A DNA stretch of 5,669 bases from Actinomycetes bacterium. GTDB taxonomy: Bacteria; Bacillota_I; Bacilli_A; RF39; UBA660. The stretch covers positions 1 to 5,669 of the forward strand of contig JAGKUT010000057.1 of NCBI GenBank assembly GCA_021152765.1, in the 5' to 3' direction. Numbering within the stretch: the stretch's first letter is position 1; each line of letters opens with the position of its first letter. This document shows positions 1 through 4,496 of this stretch, one piece after another. The notes under the pieces were generated by a model, which was not told where the DNA came from, did no database searches, and worked only from the letters and a program-made list of their open reading frames with translations. Both the position numbers and the translations under genes were made by a program.

Positions 1-3
1 ATA

Positions 4-12
4 TGATATACT
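4..12 (+). promoter_or_regulatory. Extended -10 promoter element upstream of the prfB fragment
   Basis: TGATATACT matches the extended -10 form TGn-TATAAT, with TATACT at 7-12 and TG at 4-5. A start of transcription near 19 would leave a leader of about 35 bases with the Shine-Dalgarno at 42-47. The -35 box would lie before the window, so it cannot be judged. The element is part of a perfect 6-bp inverted repeat, GATATA-C-TATATC at 5-17. The match is seen directly; promoter function is inferred. Confidence 0.45.
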
Positions 13-41
13 ATATCGTGAAGTAAGATACAAACATTTTC

Positions 42-47
42 GGAGGA
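42..47 (+). promoter_or_regulatory. Shine-Dalgarno deciding a TTG start
   Basis: GGAGGA lies 7 bases before the TTG at 55-57. No ATG or GTG in this frame sits at a suitable distance, so the strong ribosome-binding site supports TTG as initiator. The resulting N-terminus aligns with the usual RF2 start (a short hydrophobic stretch, then a helix). Confidence 0.7.
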
Positions 48-54
48 CTTTTTC

Positions 55-381
55 TTGATTATCGCACTTGAAAACGCAAAATATGAACTGCAGAATTTCC
101 GCAACGATGTGAAGGAACTTGGTAACGCTTTAAGGATAGATGAGTTAAAAAATGAGGTTGCAGAGCTCGAAAAAAAGACTTTTGAGCCGGAATTTTGGTC
201 GGATCAGGACAATTCCACAAAAACTCTTCAGAAGATAAAACAGATGAAGGATAAAATAGAAAAATACGAGGCTCTCAAGGGCAAGCTCGAGGACACTATT
301 ATGATGACCGAGATGGCAATAGAAGAAAACGATGAGAGCCTTACGGAAGAAATACTTCACGATAAAGAAGAAATACAAAAA
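55..381 (+). pseudogene. prfB: Truncated 5' end of prfB (release factor 2)
   Basis: This is the portion of the ORF that looks like RF2. GC by hand count is about 38-42% in each 60-base block from 61 to 360, against 20% in 361-420 and 17% in 421-480. It uses GAG, CTC, GCC and CCG codons that are almost absent from the rest of the window. About 70% of the gene is missing at the 3' side. The right edge cannot be placed exactly because 370-390 is A-rich in both flavours. It could be a relic at a recombination joint or a piece of another genome joined in assembly. Confidence 0.7.
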
Positions 382-567
382 AACATATACTACATGATTA
401 AATTAAACTTTGAAGATACAGAAGATATATTTGAAAGAATAACACCACTTTTTATAAATGATAATAAAACATTTAAAAATAAAATAGATAGCTTAATTAA
501 AAAAATAGGTCCAGATTATGTGAACATCATCGAAAGTGACCTAGGACTATTGGAGGAATTAATATGA
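55..567 (+). CDS. prfB: Chimeric ORF: N-terminal domain of peptide chain release factor 2 joined in frame to an unrelated AT-rich tail
   Basis: Residues 1 to about 108 read as the N-terminal helical domain of RF2, the factor that ends translation at UGA and UAA codons. The family pattern is clear: a helix with LKNEVAELEKKTFEPEFW at 31-48, including the EPxFW motif, then the long charged coiled-coil helices around 58-107. The nearest flavour is Clostridia (Oscillospirales-like), by recall. RF2 is normally about 370 residues. The SPF recognition loop and the catalytic GGQ loop are both absent, so this cannot be a working release factor. No CTT-TGA programmed frameshift site is seen near codon 25. 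From about residue 110 the frame continues into a tail of about 60 residues (IYYMIKL onwards) with much lower GC and no RF2 similarity. The stop overlaps the next start as ATGA at 564-567. The RF2 identity of the first part is fairly certain; whether the fusion exists in a cell is not. Confidence 0.75.
   Translation: MIIALENAKYELQNFRNDVKELGNALRIDELKNEVAELEKKTFEPEFWSDQDNSTKTLQKIKQMKDKIEKYEALKGKLEDTIMMTEMAIEENDESLTEEILHDKEEIQKNIYYMIKLNFEDTEDIFERITPLFINDNKTFKNKIDSLIKKIGPDYVNIIESDLGLLEELI
394..567 (+). CDS. Unrecognised small AT-rich protein, possibly missing its true N-terminus
   Basis: From the in-frame ATG at 394 the tail reads as 57 residues: an acidic start (FEDTEDIFERI), a Lys-rich helix, then IKKIGPDYVNIIESDLGLLE near the end. 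I do not recognise a family. Base and codon use match the downstream genes, so it belongs to the AT-rich genome. It overlaps the start of the repeat-protein gene by ATGA, which suggests translational coupling and perhaps a shared role. No Shine-Dalgarno is visible 5-12 bases before 394. Either the start is weak, or the real gene begins further upstream in its native setting and was cut by the joint. No function is assigned. Confidence 0.4.
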   Translation: MIKLNFEDTEDIFERITPLFINDNKTFKNKIDSLIKKIGPDYVNIIESDLGLLEELI

Positions 568-2837
568 TAGGACAATATACATTAGAATTATTATGTAATA
601 AATATGGAATTTCCGCAGAAAAACTAGTAACAAAAAATAACAATATACTTGATTATGGAGAATATCAAGAAATAGATAAAACATTAAACTATCTAATAAA
701 TGAACTTAATATAGCACCTAATAATATAGAAAAATGTCCAAGTATACTATATCTAAATGTAACAGAAATAAAGAAAAATGTTGAATTTATAAAAAAAACA
801 AAATTAACTTTTTATAATATTGAAACATGTCTACACATTCTATCTACAGAAAATCAGCAATTGATAGAAACATATAACTACATAAAAGAAAACTATGGCA
901 TTGAATATATTAATAGAATAACATCAATATTAAGTGTACCTGTAGAAAGAATAAGGACAATAGAATCCTTCAATATGAATAAATTGGCAACTCTATCAGC
1001 CAGTTACTCGATAAAAACAATTGAAGAAATCGGAAAAATAATTGAAGTTTGTAAACAAAATAATATAGAAATAACAGGAAGTATATTTCAAAAAACAGCA
1101 GATGAAATAGAAAGAATAATAGGAATCTGTAAACAAAATAATATAGAACCTACAAGTAGAACATACTATAAATCAGCTGATGAAATAGAAAAAATAATAG
1201 AAATTTGCAAACAGCACAATATAGAAATAACAAACAGTGTATTCTATAAACCCGCTGATGAGATAGAAAAAATAATAAAAATTTGCAAACAGAATAATAT
1301 AGAGCCAAAGGGAAATATATTCATAAAAACAGCCGACGAAATAGAAAAGATAATCAAAATTTGCAAGCAGAATAATATAGAGCCAAAAGGAAATATATTT
1401 ACAAAATCAAATGAGGAAATTGAAAAGATAATAGAAGTCTGTAAACAAAACAATATAGAAATAACAGGTAGTGTATTCACAAAACCCGCTGATGAAGAAG
1501 AAAAAATAATAGAGATTTGCAGAAAAAACAATATAGAACCATCAGGTACAGTATTTAAACAATCAGCTGAAGAAATAGAAAGAATAATAGAAATATGTAG
1601 TCAAAATGATATTGAGCCAAAAGGAAATATATTTCAGAAGAAAGCCGACGAAATATCAAAAATGATAGATGTCTGCAACCAAAACAACATAGAAATAACA
1701 AACAGTATATTTAATGGCTCAGCTGATGAGATAGAAAAAATTCTAAAAGTCTGCAGAAAGAATAACATAGAATTAAAAGGAACAATATTTCAAAAATCAG
1801 CTGATGAGATAGAAAAAATAATCGAAATATGTAAACAAAACAACATAGAAATAACAAACAGCATATTTTATAGTTCAGCTGACGAGATAGAAAAAATTCT
1901 AAAAGTCTGCAGAAAGAATAACATAGAACTAAAAGGAACAATATTTACAAAATCAGCTGATGAAATCGAAAAGATAATAGAAGTCTGTAAACAGAATAAT
2001 ATAGAACCAAAAGGGAAAATATTTACAAAATCAGCTGATGAAATCGAAAAGATAATAGAAGTCTGTAAACAAAACAATATAGAAATAACAGGAACAATAT
2101 TTACAAAATCAGCTGATGAAATTGAAAAGATAATAGAAGTCTGCAATCAAAACAATATAGAACCAAAAGGAAATATATTTACAAAATCAGCTGACGAGAT
2201 AGAAAAAATAATCGAAATATGTAAACAAAACAACATAGAAATAACAAACAGCACATTTTATAGATCAACAAATGAGATAGAAAAAATTCTAGAAGTGTGT
2301 AAAAAATACAATATAAATATAGCTGACACAAGCACAGTATTTAAACAATCAGCAGAAGAAATAGAAAAAATAGCGAAAGTATGTAGACAGAATAATATAG
2401 AAATAAGTGGTAGTGTATTTTTAAAACCAGCCGAAGAAATCGAAAAGATAATAGAAGTCTGCAACCAAAACAACATAGAAATAACAGGTAGTACATTTAT
2501 GAAATCTTCAAAACAACTACAAGAAAATATAGAATACATAAAAGAAAATTTTGATGAATCATATCTAACACCACTGATTTTATCCAAAAGTATAAAACAA
2601 CTAACGACAATAATGCCATATTTAAAAGAATTAGAAGTAGTAGATGTATTAAAGAATAGTTCTGTTATATTATCATTAACATTAGAGGAAATTAAAGAAA
2701 GAAAACAAATATTAGATGAATATGGATTACCATTTGTATTAGAAAATGGTAAATTCAATTCAATATTTGGATTATCGAAGAATAGATATAAAGAATATCT
2801 TAAAAAATTAGATAATAACAACACCAAAAATATTTAA
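564..2837 (+). CDS. Large protein of 19 tandem 26-residue helical repeats with mTERF-like ends
   Basis: This gene codes 757 residues from an ATG preceded by a strong Shine-Dalgarno (GGAGGAA at 552-558), overlapping the previous stop by 4 bases. No signal peptide or membrane segment is seen, so a cytoplasmic protein is likely. Residues about 40-150 hold degenerate units, including IEKCPSILYLNVTEIKKNVE at 55-74, which resembles an mTERF motif (P-x-I-L, spacer, amphipathic helix). Residues 151-646 are 19 near-identical units of consensus KSADEIEKIIEVC followed by KQNNIE, a variable patch and an [IV]F. All are 26 residues except unit 17 (567-594), which has 28. Residues 647-745 return to degenerate mTERF-like units (VILSLTLEEIKERKQILDE at 701-719). 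The predicted shape is an alpha-solenoid. mTERF proteins bind nucleic acid in organelles; bacterial relatives with this layout have no function known to me. Nucleic-acid or protein binding is inference. The composition fits the downstream operon, so the gene is not foreign by base content. Confidence 0.85.
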   Translation: MIGQYTLELLCNKYGISAEKLVTKNNNILDYGEYQEIDKTLNYLINELNIAPNNIEKCPSILYLNVTEIKKNVEFIKKTKLTFYNIETCLHILSTENQQLIETYNYIKENYGIEYINRITSILSVPVERIRTIESFNMNKLATLSASYSIKTIEEIGKIIEVCKQNNIEITGSIFQKTADEIERIIGICKQNNIEPTSRTYYKSADEIEKIIEICKQHNIEITNSVFYKPADEIEKIIKICKQNNIEPKGNIFIKTADEIEKIIKICKQNNIEPKGNIFTKSNEEIEKIIEVCKQNNIEITGSVFTKPADEEEKIIEICRKNNIEPSGTVFKQSAEEIERIIEICSQNDIEPKGNIFQKKADEISKMIDVCNQNNIEITNSIFNGSADEIEKILKVCRKNNIELKGTIFQKSADEIEKIIEICKQNNIEITNSIFYSSADEIEKILKVCRKNNIELKGTIFTKSADEIEKIIEVCKQNNIEPKGKIFTKSADEIEKIIEVCKQNNIEITGTIFTKSADEIEKIIEVCNQNNIEPKGNIFTKSADEIEKIIEICKQNNIEITNSTFYRSTNEIEKILEVCKKYNINIADTSTVFKQSAEEIEKIAKVCRQNNIEISGSVFLKPAEEIEKIIEVCNQNNIEITGSTFMKSSKQLQENIEYIKENFDESYLTPLILSKSIKQLTTIMPYLKELEVVDVLKNSSVILSLTLEEIKERKQILDEYGLPFVLENGKFNSIFGLSKNRYKEYLKKLDNNNTKNI
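1014..2501 (+). repeat. Tandem array of 19 in-frame 78-bp repeats
   Basis: The period is exactly 78 bp (26 codons) for 18 units; one unit is 84 bp (2262-2345). No copy has a frameshift or stop, so selection has kept the frame. Units in the middle are most alike. Bases 1806-1863 equal 2196-2253 exactly (58 bases, 390 bp or five units apart). Bases 1719-1790 match 1875-1946 with only two T/C differences (two units apart). Edge units are more diverged. This pattern fits growth by internal duplication through unequal exchange or slippage. Confidence 0.95.
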
Positions 2838-2852
2838 TCAAACAAATATTTA

Positions 2853-2861
2853 TGGTATACT
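2853..2861 (+). promoter_or_regulatory. Extended -10 promoter for the cdd-era-recO operon
   Basis: TGGTATACT is an extended -10 (TG at 2853-2854, TATACT at 2856-2861). A 17-bp spacer would put the -35 at 2833-2838 (TTTAAT), a poor match to TTGACA, which is usual for TGn promoters. Transcription would begin near 2868, giving a leader of about 22 bases with AGGAGGT at 2880-2886. It lies in the 53-base gap between the repeat gene and cdd and is the only good promoter candidate before the housekeeping genes. Confidence 0.55.
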
Positions 2862-2890
2862 TAATCTAGTAAACAAAATAGGAGGTAACA

Positions 2891-3280
2891 ATGATTGAAG
2901 AATTATTAGAACTAGGAAAGAATTCATATAGCCCTTACTCACAATTTAGAGTTGCTGCAATAGTAGTAATGAAAGATGGTAATAAATTTAGAGGAGTAAA
3001 CGTAGAAAATGCTTCATATGGGGCAACTATATGTGCCGAAAGAAGTGGAATACTAAGTGCAGTAAGCGCAGGATATAAAAAAGGTGATTTTAAAGAATTA
3101 CATATAATGTGCTTAGATAGTAATAAAATAAGCACTCCATGTTTTATGTGTAGACAAGTAATATCTGAATTATTTGATAAAGATGCAATTGTAACATGCT
3201 ACAACAACAATGGAGAATCAAAAGAATATAAGGTAAGCGAATTATGTCCTTACCCATTTGATGAGGATGATTTAAAATGA
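2891..3280 (+). CDS. cdd: Cytidine deaminase
   Basis: This enzyme hydrolyses cytidine and deoxycytidine to uridine and deoxyuridine in pyrimidine salvage, in the cytoplasm. At 129 residues it has the length of the homotetrameric form (B. subtilis type, about 136). Visible motifs are YSPYSQFRVAA at 13-23, NVENAS at 37-42 (substrate-sugar contacts N37 and E39), and the zinc and catalytic site C48-A-E50 with C84 and C87. E50 is the proton shuttle. The second zinc motif reads PCFMCRQV, where the family usually has PCGxCRQ; both cysteines are kept, so activity is expected. The start is set by AGGAGGT at 2880-2886, 4 bases before ATG. The stop overlaps era by ATGA. cdd next to era is the standard Bacillota arrangement. 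Confidence 0.95.
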   Translation: MIEELLELGKNSYSPYSQFRVAAIVVMKDGNKFRGVNVENASYGATICAERSGILSAVSAGYKKGDFKELHIMCLDSNKISTPCFMCRQVISELFDKDAIVTCYNNNGESKEYKVSELCPYPFDEDDLK

Positions 3281-4164
3281 AATCAGGATTTGTAACATTA
3301 ATAGGAAGACCAAATGTAGGTAAATCGACACTAATAAATAGTATTGTTGGAAAAAAAGTCGCAATCACATCAAATAAACCACAAACAACAAGAAATATAA
3401 TTCAAGGAATATACAATGATTCAGAAACACAAATAGTATTCGTAGATACACCAGGTATTCATAAACCAAGCCATAAATTAGGAAAAACACTAAATAAACA
3501 AGCATATTATTCAATAAATGACGTTGATATAATACTTTTTCTAGTAGACGGAAGCGAAGAATTAGGTGGTGGAGATAAATATATACTAGAAACATTAAAA
3601 AATGTAAAAAAACCAGTAATACTAATAATAAATAAAATAGATAAATTAACAAAAGAAGAAGTATTATTAAAAATAAATGAGTATAAAGACCTATATGAAT
3701 TTAAAGAAATAATACCTTTATCCGCACTTAAAAATAAAAATACCGACACAGTAGTAAAAGTACTAAAAAACTACTTAACCGATAATATTAAATACTATGG
3801 AGAAGATACTTATACAAATAAAAATCTAACATTTACAGTGGCAGAAATAGTGAGAGAAAAAGTATTTAATTTAACAGAAGAAGAAGTACCACATTCACTG
3901 ACATGTATAACAGAAAACATAAAAAAAACAAAAGATCACTATGTAATAAATGTGGCAATAATTGTTGATAGGGATTCATTAAAGAAAATTGTAATAGGTA
4001 AACAAGGAAGTAAAATAAAAGAAGTAGGAATAAAAGCCAGAAAAGAATTAGAAGAATTGTTAGGTACGAAAGTATACTTAGACCTATTCGTAAAAACAAT
4101 TCCTAAATGGCGAGATAGAGAAAAATATCTACAAGAATTTGGATATAATGATTTTCTTGAATAA
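3277..4164 (+). CDS. era: GTPase Era, 30S ribosomal subunit assembly factor
   Basis: Era binds the 3' end of 16S rRNA and helps final maturation of the 30S subunit, linking it to cell-cycle control. Its 295 residues match the family (about 300). GTPase motifs in order are G1 GRPNVGKS at 10-17, the switch-I/G2 region PQTTRN at 35-40, G3 DTPG at 57-60, G4 NKID at 119-122 and G5 SAL at 149-151. The C-terminal KH domain has GKQGSKIK at 241-248 (GxxG loop) and the typical ending LFVKTIPKWRDREKYLQEFGY region at 270-290. EVPHS at 203-207 is also conserved in the family. The start overlaps the cdd stop by 4 bases, with a partial Shine-Dalgarno (GAGGATGA at 3263-3270). All catalytic motifs are intact. 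It is expected to be essential. Confidence 0.97.
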   Translation: MKSGFVTLIGRPNVGKSTLINSIVGKKVAITSNKPQTTRNIIQGIYNDSETQIVFVDTPGIHKPSHKLGKTLNKQAYYSINDVDIILFLVDGSEELGGGDKYILETLKNVKKPVILIINKIDKLTKEEVLLKINEYKDLYEFKEIIPLSALKNKNTDTVVKVLKNYLTDNIKYYGEDTYTNKNLTFTVAEIVREKVFNLTEEEVPHSLTCITENIKKTKDHYVINVAIIVDRDSLKKIVIGKQGSKIKEVGIKARKELEELLGTKVYLDLFVKTIPKWRDREKYLQEFGYNDFLE

Positions 4165-4175
4165 AATATAAAAAT

Positions 4176-4223
4176 AGTCCCATTATAAAATAGGTGATAA
4201 AATGAAAAACTTATTATGGGACT
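4176..4223 (+). promoter_or_regulatory. Inverted repeat enclosing the yqzL ribosome-binding site and start codon
   Basis: AGTCCCATTATAA at 4176-4188 pairs with TTATTATGGGACT at 4211-4223 at 12 of 13 positions (one T-T mismatch). The GC-containing outer stem has 8 perfect pairs. The 22-base loop holds the Shine-Dalgarno AGGTGA (4192-4197) and the yqzL ATG (4202-4204). It lies in the only gap between genes of the operon. It has no T-run, so it is not a standard terminator. Roles as an RNA-processing site, a translation modulator or a transcript stabiliser are inference. Confidence 0.5.
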
Positions 4224-4312
4224 TATTTAAAAATACAGGAAAAATAGAATACTATATAAAACTAAAGGAAGTAGAAAAAAATGAGAGAAATAACAAAAGG
4301 AAAAAAATATAG
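4202..4312 (+). CDS. yqzL: YqzL-family small protein
   Basis: This is a 36-codon ORF that is easily missed because of its size. The N-terminal half, WDLFKNTGKIEYYIKLKE at 6-23, follows the YqzL pattern of Bacillota (W, x-x-F, x-x-TG, x-x-x-x-Y, x-x-x-K). YqzL of B. subtilis is of similar length (about 47) and lies between era and recO, exactly as here. The C-terminal part is a lysine and arginine rich tail (KNERNNKRKKI). The Shine-Dalgarno AGGTGA is 4 bases before ATG. The gene overlaps the next one by 32 bases in another frame (4281-4312). Its function is not known to me; position alone suggests a link with Era or RecO. Confidence 0.8.
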   Translation: MKNLLWDLFKNTGKIEYYIKLKEVEKNERNNKRKKI

Positions 4313-4496
4313 ACACTTCAAAGGAGATATAATAACAGTAATATGTCTCGCAAAAGACTCAGAAACATTAAAAGAACAAGTTGTATATGAACATAATAAT
4401 CAAATATGGGTTAGAGATAAAGAAATGTTTTTATCACGTGTTGATAAAGAAAAATATCCAAATATAAAACAAACTTATAGATTCGAAGAAATATGA
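4281..4496 (+). CDS. DUF1653 domain protein
   Basis: This gene codes 71 residues that fit the DUF1653 pattern along their whole length: G-x-x-YRHFKG at 7-15, the IAxxSET-like CLAKDSETLKEQVVY at 22-36, and WVRDKEMFLSRV at 43-54 (family W-V-R-P-x-x-MF), then RFEEI at the end. The family is a small single-domain beta-rich protein whose molecular role is unknown to me. The family's usual Pro after WVR is Asp here. A Shine-Dalgarno AGGAAG (4266-4271) lies 9 bases before ATG, inside yqzL. The stop overlaps the recO start as ATGA. Finding it between yqzL and recO is not the standard B. subtilis order. Confidence 0.85.
   Translation: MREITKGKKYRHFKGDIITVICLAKDSETLKEQVVYEHNNQIWVRDKEMFLSRVDKEKYPNIKQTYRFEEI

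Noticed and set aside
55..567. A functional short release factor or ribosome-rescue protein
   Set aside because: Rescue factors of this class keep the GGQ domain; here only the N-terminal RF2 domain is present and the tail has no GGQ.
1244..2146. Open minus-strand frames across the repeat array, themselves repetitive
   Set aside because: They are the antisense of the 78-bp repeats, whose periodic in-frame lack of stops carries over to the other strand. They are hydrophobic, lack ribosome-binding sites and match no family.
1014..2501. CRISPR-like periodic array
   Set aside because: The period is 78 bp with repeats that are contiguous and coding, without unique spacers, and with no cas genes nearby.
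1014..2501. TALE or PPR repeats
   Set aside because: The helix plus a Cys near its end loosely recalls TALE units, but those are 33-35 residues and PPR units 35. Here units are 26 residues and lack the defining residues; the mTERF-like ends are the better clue.
2828..2851. Terminator after the repeat gene: AAATATTT at 2828-2835 and 2844-2851
   Set aside because: The pairing is A-T only, each half is itself a palindrome, and no T-run follows, so it is too weak for an intrinsic terminator. The second copy lies next to the cdd promoter.
2935..4099. Minus-strand frames opposite cdd and era
   Set aside because: They lie fully under intact, well-recognised genes, are low-complexity Leu/Phe/Ile-rich and have no family match or ribosome-binding site.
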